Shown: piece after piece, positions 38,242-47,288 of the stretch
Position numbering within the stretch: position 1 is the stretch's first letter
Layout of the letters: the number at the start of each line of letters is the position of its first letter
From: Asticcacaulis sp. AC460
GTDB taxonomy: Bacteria; Pseudomonadota; Alphaproteobacteria; Caulobacterales; Caulobacteraceae
NCBI RefSeq assembly: GCF_000495795.1
Contig: NZ_AWGD01000042.1
Location: forward strand, 1-64,000
DNA: 64,000 nt
Direction of reading: 5' to 3'
The notes under the pieces: generated by a model
What the model was told of the DNA's origin: nothing
Database searches by the model: none
The model's input: the letters and a program-made list of their open reading frames with translations, nothing else
Made by a program: the position numbers and the translations under genes

Positions 38242-39114
38242 TTACAGGGCTTCGGCACCGGAGATGATTTCGATCAACTCCTTGGTAATCTGGGCCTGAC
38301 GTGAACGGTTGTATTTGAGCGTAAGCGCGTTGATCATTTCGCCGGCGTTGCGCGTGGCGTTGTCCATGGCGCTCATCTGGGCGGCATAGAAGCCGGCATT
38401 GTTTTCCAGCATCGACGACAGGATCTGAACCGACAGGTTGCGCGGCAGCAGGACCTCGAGGATTTCCTCCTCGGAGGGCTCGTACTCATAGACGGCGCCG
38501 CCGGTTTCCTGAGCGGCGCTGAGGTCGATATCGGCCGGGATCAGGCGCTTGGCGGTCGGAACCTGGCTGATGACCGACTGGAAGCGCGAGTAAAACAGGG
38601 TGACGACATCAGCGCGACCAAGTTCGAATTCGCCTACAATCTTTTCCGAAATCGGCTTCACGGCGTCCATGTTCGGCGCCTTGTTGCCGGCCTCGTAGGA
38701 CTCGACGATGCGGTCGGCATACTGGCGCTTCAGCTGGTCGCGGGCCTTGCGGCCGATGGTGATGATGCGGACATTGCGGCCCGCCTTCAGCTGGGCGGCG
38801 ATGTAGTCGCGGGCGGCACGGACGATGGCGGTGTTAAAACCGCCGGCCAGACCGCGGTCACCGGTGGCGACCACGACCAGTTGGTTGTGTTCCGAGCCGG
38901 TGCCGACCAGCATGGCCGGCGCACTGTCGCCGGTGATGCCACGTGCCAGGTTGGCAATGACCGCCGCCATCTTCTGGGCATAGGGACGGGCGTTTTCAGC
39001 CGAATCCTGCGCTTTGCGCAGTTTCGCCGCCGCCACCATCTGCATCGCTTTCGTGATCTTCTGCGTGGCTTTCACGCTTCCGATCTGATTGCGCATGTCC
39101 TTCAAGCTAGCCAT
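38242..39114 (-). CDS. atpG: ATP synthase gamma subunit
   Basis: The 290-residue central stalk subunit that turns within the alpha3beta3 ring. The N-terminal helix ([21 protein letters not shown]) and the C-terminal helix ending [21 protein letters not shown], both partly quoted, are typical. It lies between atpA and atpD in the usual order. Confidence 0.97.
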   Translation of the reverse strand: MASLKDMRNQIGSVKATQKITKAMQMVAAAKLRKAQDSAENARPYAQKMAAVIANLARGITGDSAPAMLVGTGSEHNQLVVVATGDRGLAGGFNTAIVRAARDYIAAQLKAGRNVRIITIGRKARDQLKRQYADRIVESYEAGNKAPNMDAVKPISEKIVGEFELGRADVVTLFYSRFQSVISQVPTAKRLIPADIDLSAAQETGGAVYEYEPSEEEILEVLLPRNLSVQILSSMLENNAGFYAAQMSAMDNATRNAGEMINALTLKYNRSRQAQITKELIEIISGAEAL

Positions 39115-39138
39115 GGAGGATTTATCTCTTTCCTAGGC

Positions 39139-40671
39139 TCAGGCGAAGCTGGCGGTGAAGTCGGTGACGACCGTCTTGAGCTTGTCTTCCAGCTCGGCCG
39201 ACAGCGCCTTCTGGTCGCGGATGGCGCTCAGCAGGTCGGTGTGACGGGTGCGCAGCAGGGACAGCAGGTCCTTTTCATAGCGGCGGACGTCACCGACGGC
39301 GACCTTGTCCAGGTAACCGCGGGTACCGGCATAGATCACCGCGACCTGCTCTTCGACCTTCAGCGGCGAATATTGCGGCTGCTTCAGCAGCTCGGTCAGG
39401 CGGGCACCGCGGGCCAGCAGGCGCTGGGTGGCGGCGTCCAGGTCCGAACCGAACTTGGCGAAGGCGGCCATTTCGCGATACTGGGCCAGGTCGCCCTTGA
39501 TGGCGCCGGCAACCTGCTTCATGGCCTTGATCTGGGCCGACGAGCCGACGCGCGACACCGACAGGCCGACGTTCACGGCCGGGCGGATGCCCTGGAAGAA
39601 CAGGTCGGTTTCGAGGAAGATCTGGCCGTCGGTGATCGAGATCACGTTGGTCGGGATGTAGGCCGACACGTCGTTGGCCTGGGTTTCGATGACCGGCAGG
39701 GCGGTCAGCGAGCCGGAACCATTGTCTTCGTTCAACTTCGCGGCGCGTTCCAGCAGGCGGGAGTGCAGGTAGAAGACGTCGCCCGGATAGGCTTCGCGGC
39801 CCGGCGGACGGCGCAGCAGCAGCGACATCTGGCGGTAGGCGACGGCCTGCTTGGACAGATCGTCATAGATGATCAGGGCGTGCATGCCGTTGTCGCGGAA
39901 ATATTCGCCCATGGCGCAGCCGGCGAACGGTGCCAGGAACTGCAGCGGGGCGGGTTCCGAAGCGGTGGCCGAGACGATGATGGTGTAGTCCAGCGCGCCG
40001 TTTTCTTCCAGGGCCTTGACGATCTGGGCGACGGTCGAACGCTTCTGGCCGATGGCGACGTAGATGCAGTACAGCTTGGCCTTTTCGTCGTCGCCGGCAT
40101 TGACCGACTTCTGGTTCAGGATGGCGTCGATGGCGACGGCGGTCTTGCCGGTCTGACGGTCACCGATGATCAGCTCGCGCTGGCCACGGCCGACGGGGAT
40201 CAGGGTATCGATGGCCTTGATGCCGGTCTGCACGGGCTCGTGCACCGACTTGCGCGGAATGATGCCCGGCGCCTTGACGTCGACGCGGCGGCGTTCCGTG
40301 GAAACGATCGGGCCCTTGCCGTCGATCGGCTCGCCCAGCGGGTTGACGACGCGGCCCAGCAGGCCCTTGCCGACCGGCACGTCCACGATTTCGCCCAGGC
40401 GGCGGACTTCGTCGCCTTCCGAGATCTCACGGTCTTCACCGAAGATAACGATACCGACATTGTCCTTTTCCAGGTTCAGGGCCATGCCCTTAACGCCGGC
40501 CTTGGGGAACAGCACCATTTCACCGGCCTGGACCTTGTCGAGGCCGTAGACGCGGGCGATACCGTCGCCGACCGACAGGACCTGACCGACGTCCGAGACA
40601 TCGGCTTCCTGGCCGAAACCGGCGATTTGTTGCTTGAGGATGGCCGAGATTTCGGCAGCGTTGATAGCCAT
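39139..40671 (-). CDS. atpA: ATP synthase F1 alpha subunit
   Basis: The 510-residue non-catalytic alpha subunit of F1. The P-loop GDRQTGKT is at about 169-176 and the alpha-type [20 protein letters not shown] follows near 290. It forms the hexameric head with beta. Stop to atpG start is 24 bases. Confidence 0.98.
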   Translation of the reverse strand: MAINAAEISAILKQQIAGFGQEADVSDVGQVLSVGDGIARVYGLDKVQAGEMVLFPKAGVKGMALNLEKDNVGIVIFGEDREISEGDEVRRLGEIVDVPVGKGLLGRVVNPLGEPIDGKGPIVSTERRRVDVKAPGIIPRKSVHEPVQTGIKAIDTLIPVGRGQRELIIGDRQTGKTAVAIDAILNQKSVNAGDDEKAKLYCIYVAIGQKRSTVAQIVKALEENGALDYTIIVSATASEPAPLQFLAPFAGCAMGEYFRDNGMHALIIYDDLSKQAVAYRQMSLLLRRPPGREAYPGDVFYLHSRLLERAAKLNEDNGSGSLTALPVIETQANDVSAYIPTNVISITDGQIFLETDLFFQGIRPAVNVGLSVSRVGSSAQIKAMKQVAGAIKGDLAQYREMAAFAKFGSDLDAATQRLLARGARLTELLKQPQYSPLKVEEQVAVIYAGTRGYLDKVAVGDVRRYEKDLLSLLRTRHTDLLSAIRDQKALSAELEDKLKTVVTDFTASFA

Positions 40672-40676
40672 GGATG

Positions 40677-41231
40677 TTACGCTCTCTTAAGGGCGAATTT
40701 GAGGGAGTCGAGTTTGGTCTTCAGCGATGCGTCGAAGAGACGCGAGCCCACGCGGACTTTCAGCCCGCCCAGGAGGGCCGGATCGACACGGGTGTTGATC
40801 TCGGCGGATTGACCCAGGGTCTGGGCCAGAGTGGTTTTGAGGCTGTCCAGCTGCGCATCGGTAAGGGCGACCGCGGAGGTCACATCGGCGGTGACGACGC
40901 CGGTATGGGCGGCATACAGCTTGTTGAAGGCGTTGATCACCGGGAACAGCTGGTTCAGGCGGCCATTGGCGGCCAGGACACCCAGCAGGTTGGTGGTCAG
41001 GGTGTTGAGCTTGGCGGACTTGGTCACGGCCAGAAGGCCGGCCAGCTTGACGTCCGACTTGTAGACCAGCGACGTCACGAAATTGCGCAATTCGGCCGAG
41101 GACAGCAGCAGTTCCTTCAGCGTGGCGATGTCGCCATTGACCTTGTCCAGCACCTTGGTTTCAAGGGCCAGGCCAAAGGCCGCGCGGGCGTAGCGGTCAC
41201 CGGCTTCTGTTTCTCGATATTGATCGTTCAT
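40677..41231 (-). CDS. atpH: ATP synthase delta subunit
   Basis: The 184-residue delta (OSCP) subunit joining F1 to the peripheral stalk. It begins [20 protein letters not shown]; the frame extends upstream to 41324 but ATG 41231 gives the usual N-terminus. The helical N-terminal domain and a C-terminal part with [18 protein letters not shown] are recognisable. First gene of the F1 operon; Fo genes are not present, as usual in alphaproteobacteria. Confidence 0.95.
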   Translation of the reverse strand: MNDQYRETEAGDRYARAAFGLALETKVLDKVNGDIATLKELLLSSAELRNFVTSLVYKSDVKLAGLLAVTKSAKLNTLTTNLLGVLAANGRLNQLFPVINAFNKLYAAHTGVVTADVTSAVALTDAQLDSLKTTLAQTLGQSAEINTRVDPALLGGLKVRVGSRLFDASLKTKLDSLKFALKRA

Positions 41232-41497
41232 CAGGTCCACGTATGGTTTAAAAAACGGGCGGGCACAGGAACACGGGCGCAGCTTCAGCGCCTCCCCAGC
41301 CTCGGGCCGCGGGCTCCTTAGCATAGGGATTTCCGCACCGCAACCGACGAAGAACCGGCATTATGAAGAATCGGCGACGCGCGGGGTGCGACAAAATAAC
41401 CCGATTGTGAAACGGAATAACTTGGCGTCGCGCACCTTGAGAACTAAGCCAGTTCGCATATGTAAGAACAAAGGCTGTCAATTCAGGGAACCCATAG

Positions 41498-42295
41498 ATG
41501 GACTCCATCCTCGCACTCTTCTCCGATCCCGCCGTCTGGGCGGCGCTCGTCACCCTCATCGTCATGGAGGTGGTGCTGGGGATCGACAACCTGGTCTTCA
41601 TCTCCATCCTGTCGAACAAGCTGCCGGAAAAGGACCGCCAACGTACCCGCCGAATCGGTATCGGCCTGGCGCTGATCATGCGCCTGGCCCTGTTGTCGCT
41701 GATCGGCTTCATCGTCGCCCTGACCGCGCCGGTGTTCGATCTCGGCTTCGTCGGCCCGGCAGGCGAACACGGCGAACCGCTGTTCGAGACCGCCTTCTCA
41801 TGGCGCGACCTGATCCTGATCGCCGGCGGCCTGTTCCTGGTTTGGAAGGCCACCAAAGAGATCCACCATACGGTCGATACCGCGCCGACCCACGACGTGA
41901 TGGACGCCAAGAACGCGGTCATCAACAATGCCGGGGCCGCCATCGTCCAGATCATCCTGCTGGACCTGGTCTTTTCGGTCGATTCGATCCTGACCGCGGT
42001 CGGCATGACCGACCATGTGCCGGTGATGATGGTCGCCGTCATCGTCGCCGTCCTGGTGATGCTGCTGGCCTCCGACCCGCTGGCCAACTTCATCGAAAAG
42101 AACCCGACCGTGGTCATGCTGGCCCTGGGTTTCCTGCTGATGATCGGAACGGTTTTGATCGCCGACGGCTTCGGCGTCCACGTCCCCAAGGGCTATATCT
42201 ACGCCGCCATGGCCTTCTCGGCCCTGGTGGAGGGGCTGAACATGATGGCCCGGGCCGCCAAGAAAAAGTCGGCCGACAAGGCCAAGCTGCACTGA
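41498..42295 (+). CDS. TerC family integral membrane protein
   Basis: A 265-residue TerC/Alx type protein with about seven helices and the acidic intramembrane motif [12 protein letters not shown] in the first half and [13 protein letters not shown] later. The family is linked to metal ion, especially Mn2+, export at the membrane and tellurite resistance. It is a single gene with a strong terminator after it and AGGGAA before the ATG. Confidence 0.9.
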   Translation: MDSILALFSDPAVWAALVTLIVMEVVLGIDNLVFISILSNKLPEKDRQRTRRIGIGLALIMRLALLSLIGFIVALTAPVFDLGFVGPAGEHGEPLFETAFSWRDLILIAGGLFLVWKATKEIHHTVDTAPTHDVMDAKNAVINNAGAAIVQIILLDLVFSVDSILTAVGMTDHVPVMMVAVIVAVLVMLLASDPLANFIEKNPTVVMLALGFLLMIGTVLIADGFGVHVPKGYIYAAMAFSALVEGLNMMARAAKKKSADKAKLH

Positions 42296-42318
42296 TCTGG
42301 ACGTCAGTCCGCACGACA

Positions 42319-42347
42319 ACGCCCGCTTCGACGAAGCGGGCGTTTTT
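42319..42347 (+). terminator. Intrinsic terminator after the TerC gene
   Basis: ACGCCCGCTTCG (42319-42330) and CGAAGCGGGCGT (42332-42343) form 12 perfect pairs around one base, followed by TTTT. Confidence 0.92.
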
Positions 42348-42416
42348 GTATCTGTAACGCCGTATTAAGCTCATCCGTGCGACACTGGCCTCATCCATTC
42401 GCAGAAGGCGAAATGC

Positions 42417-43295
42417 ATGTACATCGACCAGGGCTTTATCATAAGCGCCTACCAGCCCCGGCGCACCAAGCCGGCGTTTGAGGATGCGCCGAATCCGGCC
42501 GCCAATGTCACCATGGCGCCCCTGGCGCGCGGCATGTCGAACGAAAAATACTTCGCGCTCAAAAAGGCCGACGACCACCAGAAAGAACTGCAGGCCAAGG
42601 TCGGCAAGGTCTTCGACAACGAGCAGATGAAGGCCCACACCGAGCGCAAGAACCGCGTCCGCGCCAAGCTCGAAAAACTGATGGAACACCTGAAGATCCT
42701 GAGGAAGCTCTTTTCGGGCAACCCCAAGGAGATGGCGCGCGCCCTGACCCAGGTGTTCAAGGACCTGAAAGCCGCGCTTAAAGAATTCAAGGAAGCGACC
42801 AAGGGCCAGATGGACCTAAGTGTCTCTGCGTCAGCGGCGATCGTGCCGCCGCCGGCCGATACGGCTGTGACGCCCCCCGGTACGGAAACCAAGGAGGGCG
42901 AGGCCGAAGCCGACAAGGCAGACGCCGAGACCGAGGCGACCGCTGACTCAGCCGAAGCGGCGACGGAGACCACTTCGGCAGCACCGACAGCTACCGAAGA
43001 GCCCAAGGGCACGGTGACGCATGAGGAACTGGTCGGCGCCGTTCGCCGGGAGATTGGCCAGGACGGCCTGAAATTCCTGAAGGAACTGAAGGGGATATTG
43101 TCCTATATCGAAGAGAAGATGCTTCAACCAGCGCGCCTCCAGAAGGCGTCTCAAAAGCCCGACAAGGACATGGACAAGGTCTTCGAGGCCATGGACAAGG
43201 AGCTGAAGGAGCTTCTCAAAGAGATGAAGGACATGGAACGCGACCTGAAGCAGGGCGTGGCGGAGACCGGCACCGTACTGGACATCACAGCGTAA
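42417..43295 (+). CDS. Hypothetical coiled-coil protein with a low-complexity acidic linker
   Basis: A 292-residue protein with no recognised family. Residues ~40-135 are helical and lysine-rich (coiled coil). Residues ~140-200 form a Pro-Ala-Thr-Glu linker. Residues ~205-280 are again helical with Lys/Glu heptads (DKVFEAMDKELKELLKEMKD). No signal peptide or membrane segment, so a cytoplasmic scaffold-like protein is inferred. ATG 42417 has GAAGG 8 bases upstream and follows the TerC terminator. Codon use matches its neighbours. Confidence 0.65.
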   Translation: MYIDQGFIISAYQPRRTKPAFEDAPNPAANVTMAPLARGMSNEKYFALKKADDHQKELQAKVGKVFDNEQMKAHTERKNRVRAKLEKLMEHLKILRKLFSGNPKEMARALTQVFKDLKAALKEFKEATKGQMDLSVSASAAIVPPPADTAVTPPGTETKEGEAEADKADAETEATADSAEAATETTSAAPTATEEPKGTVTHEELVGAVRREIGQDGLKFLKELKGILSYIEEKMLQPARLQKASQKPDKDMDKVFEAMDKELKELLKEMKDMERDLKQGVAETGTVLDITA

Positions 43296-43346
43296 AATTT
43301 TACCTCTCCCGCAAGCGCCAGGCTATCGCATACGGGTTTTTCAAGC

Positions 43347-43400
43347 TCCCTCCTCCCCACTTGTGGGGAGGGGAACCGCGAAGCGGTGGAGGGGTATGGG
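43347..43400. repeat. Dispersed intergenic repeat, family A copy 4
   Basis: CTCCCTCCTCCCCACTTGTG continues as GGGAGGGGAACCGCGAAGCG and GTGGAGGGGTATGGG, close to copies 3 and 6. It lies between two convergent genes. Confidence 0.72.
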
Positions 43401-43456
43401 TAGACGCGATTGTCACCTATGTCTCCGGGCTAGAGAAGGGATTTTGACTGCGCCCC

Positions 43457-44443
43457 CTACTTCTCATCGGCATAAATCGCTGTTTTCGCAGCCGTTTCCG
43501 ACGACAAAGTTCCGCGATACATCCCCGACACATTCAGCGCGAACGCCACCTTCCCGTCCTTATCCATACTAATCAACCCACCATCGCCGCCGATCTTTCC
43601 GATCTCTGCAATGGTCGCATCCGCCGCCGACTGAATCCCCTCATCGTTCCAGTGCACCCGATCGCACACCTGGCGCGCAGCGTTCTGGCGGATGAAATAC
43701 TCTCCCGTCCCGGTCCCCGACACAGCGCACTGACCATCGATGGCGATCGTCCCCGATCCGATCAGCGGCGAATCACCGATCCGCCCCCACATCTTGCCGG
43801 TCAAACCGCCCGTCGAGGTCGCCGCCGCCAAATGCCCGCCCTGATCCAGCGCCACAGCCCCCACCGTGCCATACTTGTGCGTATCATCGACACCCGACAG
43901 CCCCTGCGACGCCTTCCACTTCAAATAGGCCTCCCACCGCGCCTCGGTGCGGAAATAGGACGGATCGACCTGCTCCAGACCCTGCTCGCCCGCGAACTGA
44001 TCGGCGCCCTGACCCGTCAACAACACATGCCGAGACTTATCCATCACCACCCGCGCCGCCGATACCGGATGCTTGGTCGTCGTCAGGCTGGCCACCGCGC
44101 CAGCCTTTAAGGTCGCGCCATCCATGATCGAGGCATCGAGATAGTTCTTTCCGTCCGCCGCAAACACCGCCCCGCGCCCGGCATTGAATAGAGGATTGTC
44201 CTCCAGCACCTTCACGGTCGCTTCGACAGCATCGACCGCCGAACCGCCCTTTTCCAGCACCGCCTGCCCCGCCGCCAGAGCCTCGTTCAACCCCTGCCGG
44301 TACAAACCTTCCTTCTCCGTCGTCAGGTCACCGCGGTCGATCACCCCGGCGCCGCCATGGATGGCCAGCGACCATTTTCCGGGTTCGGCCTGGGCGGGCG
44401 CGGCAAACAACAGGGCGAGGGCGAAAAGGGCGATCCGGTGCAT
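43457..44443 (-). CDS. iaaA: Isoaspartyl peptidase/L-asparaginase (Ntn hydrolase), secreted
   Basis: A 328-residue Ntn hydrolase. The signal peptide ends APAQA and the mature part starts GKWSLAIHGGAG, the usual family opening. The autocatalytic site is HKYGTVGAVALD with the threonine nucleophile at about 195, cleaving the precursor into two chains. It removes isoaspartyl residues from peptides and can hydrolyse asparagine. ATG 44443 is preferred since GGAG is 6 bases before it; ATG 44449 lies upstream. Confidence 0.92.
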   Translation of the reverse strand: MHRIALFALALLFAAPAQAEPGKWSLAIHGGAGVIDRGDLTTEKEGLYRQGLNEALAAGQAVLEKGGSAVDAVEATVKVLEDNPLFNAGRGAVFAADGKNYLDASIMDGATLKAGAVASLTTTKHPVSAARVVMDKSRHVLLTGQGADQFAGEQGLEQVDPSYFRTEARWEAYLKWKASQGLSGVDDTHKYGTVGAVALDQGGHLAAATSTGGLTGKMWGRIGDSPLIGSGTIAIDGQCAVSGTGTGEYFIRQNAARQVCDRVHWNDEGIQSAADATIAEIGKIGGDGGLISMDKDGKVAFALNVSGMYRGTLSSETAAKTAIYADEK

Positions 44444-44501
44444 GGACATCTCCGTGACAGACTCACGAATCTAAGGCAGGTTTCGGTGGAACGGAATCAC
44501 T

Positions 44502-44679
44502 TCTTTCTTATCCTCCCCCGCAAGCGGGGGAGGTGTCGAGCGAGCGAAGCCGAAGGCGTAGCAAGTCGAGACGGAGGGGGAGCCAAGAGCTCGGAGCTCG
44601 TAACGCCCCCTCCGCTTCGACGCGCTTCGCCCAAGAGGGCTTGCTTGCTCAGCACCTCCCCCGCAAGCGGTGGAGGATA
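44502..44679. repeat. Dispersed intergenic repeat, family A copy 5 (double, inverted)
   Basis: The left block CTCCCCCGCAAGCGGGGGAG with GTCGAGCGAGCGAAGCC and GAGACGGAGGGGG faces a mirrored right block GCCCCCTCCGCTTCGACGCG to CACCTCCCCCGCAAGCGG. The centre holds GAGCTC-GGAGCTC. It is the largest copy and folds as a complex hairpin like copy 1. Its right end reaches the ribosome binding site of the Nudix gene. Confidence 0.75.
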
Positions 44680-44690
44680 GAGGCGCAAAA

Positions 44691-45224
44691 ATGACCCCTA
44701 TCGACGTTCTCGAAGCCTATGCCCGCCGCTATCCCGCCGAGGCCGCCATGGCCCAGCGCAGCCGCGACCTTCTGCTCCAGGCGCCCGACATGATGGCCCG
44801 GTCCAGCACCCCGGCCCACGTCACCGCCTCGGTCCTGATCCCGCAAGGCGACGGCCTGCTGACCATCTGGCATCCCCATCTGAAACAGTGGCTGCAGCCC
44901 GGCGGCCATGTCGACCCGGGCGAGAACATCCTGACCGCCGCCCTGCGCGAAGCCCGCGAGGAAACCGGCTATATCTGTGACCTGATGCAGGACGACACCC
45001 TGCCCTACGATATCGACTGCCTGTTCGTGCCGGCCAACGCCAAAAAGGCCGAATCCGATCACTGGCATATCGATTTTCGCTACCTGCTAAGGCCCACGGC
45101 CCGCGCCGGCGAGCCCGAACTGCCGACCGCCTGCGTGCCGTTTCGCCATCTCGGCGACATGTCACCGTCCCTGGCGCGGCTGGCCCAGAAGATGCAACAG
45201 AATTTTACATCACATTGTCATTGA
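44691..45224 (+). CDS. Nudix hydrolase
   Basis: A 177-residue Nudix hydrolase. The box GGHVDPGENILTAALREARE followed by ETGY matches GX5EX7REUXEEXGU at about 71-94. It hydrolyses a nucleoside diphosphate linked substrate; specificity is unclear. ATG 44691 with AGAGG 7 bases upstream is used; an ATG further upstream falls inside repeat copy 5. The ribosome binding site is therefore at the edge of that repeat. Confidence 0.9.
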   Translation: MTPIDVLEAYARRYPAEAAMAQRSRDLLLQAPDMMARSSTPAHVTASVLIPQGDGLLTIWHPHLKQWLQPGGHVDPGENILTAALREAREETGYICDLMQDDTLPYDIDCLFVPANAKKAESDHWHIDFRYLLRPTARAGEPELPTACVPFRHLGDMSPSLARLAQKMQQNFTSHCH

Positions 45225-45300
45225 TCCGATCGTAATCAATTGACGCTTTACCATACTGATGTACCTGTGTTGGTACCGGTAACCGAGTTCAACGACCAAA

Positions 45301-46551
45301 ATGCTCTATTCTCTGCACGAGTACGCCTATTACGCCGCCTCTCCGCTGCGGGCCATGGCCCAGCTGACGCGCGACTTCTGGGGGTCGAAGTTCAATCCGG
45401 CTGCCGATACGGCCCTGGGGCGCACGCTTTACGCCTCCGCCGAACTGTTCAGCAATGTCACCCGCCGATACGGCAAGCCCGAATGGCACCTGGACAGCGT
45501 CGAGATCAATGGCCACCCCGTCCGCGTTTCGATCATTGAGGACTGGGACAGCCCGTGGTGCCGCCTGCTGCGCTTCCAGCGTGACCCGTCGGACCTGCGC
45601 CGCGCCAAGAAGAAGACCACCGGTCCGGCCGTGCTGATCGTGGCGCCCCTGTCGGGGCACTACGCCACCCTGCTGCGCGGAACGGTCCAGGAATTCCTGC
45701 TCGATCACGACGTTTACGTCACCGACTGGGCCAATGCCCGCCAGGTGCCGGTGCTGGAGGGCCGCTTCGACTTCCACTCCTATATCGACCATATCCGCGA
45801 GATGCTGAAGGCCATCGGCGCGCGCTGCCACGTCGTGGCGGTATGCCAGCCGGGCCCGCCGGTCCTGGCCGCGGCCTGCCTGATGTCGGAGGACAAGGAT
45901 CCCAACCGCCCGGCCTCCATGACCTTCATGGGCTCGCCGATCGACGCCCGCTTCAATCCGACCGTGACCAACAACCTGGCCCAGGAAAAGCCCTTTACCT
46001 GGTTCCGCTCGAACATGGTCCACACCGTGCCGCCGCCCTATCCCGGCGTCGGCCGCCGCGTTTATCCGGGCTTCGTCCAGCTTTACAGTTTCATGAGCAT
46101 GAATGAGGCGCGCCACACCGACGCCCACTGGGAATATTTCAACTCCCTGGTCGCCAATGACGGTGACGGCACCAATAAGCACCTGGAATTCTACGACGAA
46201 TATCTGTCGGTCCTGGACCTGACCGAGGAATTCTACCTCCAGACCATCAACCTGGTCTTCCAGAAATTCGCCCTGCCCAAGGGCGAACTGGTCCACAACG
46301 GCCGCAAGGTTGACTGCGGCGCCATTACCGATATCGCCCTGATGACGGTCGAAGGCGAAAAGGACGACATTTCCGGCGTCGGCCAGACCCAGGCCGCCCA
46401 CGGCATGTGCCCGAACATTCCGGAAGACCGCAAGGAACTCTATGTCCAGAAGGGCGCCGGCCACTACGGCGTCTTCAACGGCCGCCGCTTCCGCGAAGAG
46501 ATCTATCCGCGCATCCGCGACTTCATCGCCAAACATGATCGCCTTGCTTAA
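45301..46551 (+). CDS. phaZ: Intracellular polyhydroxybutyrate depolymerase
   Basis: A 416-residue intracellular PHB depolymerase. The N-terminal MLYSLHEYAYYAASPLRAMA is typical of PhaZ1-like enzymes, and the nucleophile elbow is VCQPGPP (cysteine in place of serine, about residue 182). It mobilises storage polyester to hydroxybutyrate. It overlaps the next gene by 17 bases. No polymerase is nearby. Confidence 0.92.
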   Translation: MLYSLHEYAYYAASPLRAMAQLTRDFWGSKFNPAADTALGRTLYASAELFSNVTRRYGKPEWHLDSVEINGHPVRVSIIEDWDSPWCRLLRFQRDPSDLRRAKKKTTGPAVLIVAPLSGHYATLLRGTVQEFLLDHDVYVTDWANARQVPVLEGRFDFHSYIDHIREMLKAIGARCHVVAVCQPGPPVLAAACLMSEDKDPNRPASMTFMGSPIDARFNPTVTNNLAQEKPFTWFRSNMVHTVPPPYPGVGRRVYPGFVQLYSFMSMNEARHTDAHWEYFNSLVANDGDGTNKHLEFYDEYLSVLDLTEEFYLQTINLVFQKFALPKGELVHNGRKVDCGAITDIALMTVEGEKDDISGVGQTQAAHGMCPNIPEDRKELYVQKGAGHYGVFNGRRFREEIYPRIRDFIAKHDRLA

Positions 46552-47248
46552 ACCGTCCTATAGGGACGGCGACACGGTCGATTTCGGCGCCTACCGCGTA
46601 AAGCTGGCGGTTAATCCGCGCGCCCGCGGCGTAAAGGTGCGCATCGACCGGATGGGCAATGTCGTGGCCACGGCGGGCAAACCGGGCAAGCTGGCCGATG
46701 CTGTGGCCTTTACCCGCACCCAGCACGACTGGATCGTCAAACAGCTCGACAAATGCGTCCAGGCCGAGCGCTTCACCCCGGGCCAGGTCCTGACCATCGC
46801 CGGTCTGTCGGTGATCCTGGCCGAAAAGGCCGGCGTGATTTCGCCGCGCCTGGTCGATGGCCAACTGATCACCAGCGGCGACGAAGCCACCTATGCTCGC
46901 CGCATCGAACGGTGGCTGCGGCAACAGGCGCTGAAGGCCCTGACCAAGGAAACCGATGCCTATGCCCTGAAGCTGGGCTTTACCGGTGTGAAGTCATCCC
47001 TGTTCGACGCCAAGGGCCGCTGGGGATCATGTACGCCAGCACGCAAGGCGATCCGCTATTCGTGGCGGGTGATCCTGGCACCGCCTTCGGTGCTGTCTTA
47101 TCTGTGCGCGCATGAGGTCGCCCACCTGCGCCACCCGGACCACAGCCCCCGTTTCTGGGCCGAGGTGACCGGACTTTACGGCGGCGACTACCGCCCGGCG
47201 CGGAACTGGCTGAAAACCGAAGGCCAGAACCTGTTCAAGTATCAGTAA
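46535..47248 (+). CDS. YgjP-type zinc metallopeptidase (DUF45/M48-like)
   Basis: A 237-residue protein with the zinc motif HEVAHLRHPDHSPRFW (about 188) of the DUF45 (YgjP/SprT-like) family, preceded by SLFDAKGRWGSC. Predicted cytoplasmic zinc peptidase. ATG 46535 is inside the end of phaZ, in another frame, giving translational coupling; further upstream frame is not needed. Confidence 0.88.
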   Translation: MIALLKPSYRDGDTVDFGAYRVKLAVNPRARGVKVRIDRMGNVVATAGKPGKLADAVAFTRTQHDWIVKQLDKCVQAERFTPGQVLTIAGLSVILAEKAGVISPRLVDGQLITSGDEATYARRIERWLRQQALKALTKETDAYALKLGFTGVKSSLFDAKGRWGSCTPARKAIRYSWRVILAPPSVLSYLCAHEVAHLRHPDHSPRFWAEVTGLYGGDYRPARNWLKTEGQNLFKYQ

Positions 47249-47255
47249 GGTTTGA

Positions 47256-47285
47256 AAAAACCCTCCGGCGGACCGGAGGGTTTTT
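47256..47285. terminator. Bidirectional intrinsic terminator
   Basis: AAAAACCCTCCGG (47256-47268) and CCGGAGGGTTTTT (47273-47285) are perfect; tails on both sides are T-rich. It separates the metallopeptidase from the convergent penicillin-binding protein gene. Confidence 0.93.
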
Positions 47286-47288
47286 CAC

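Noticed and set aside
38881-40812. A 643-codon open frame opposite atpA and atpG
   Set aside because: Shadow of well conserved atp genes; no ribosome binding site or family.
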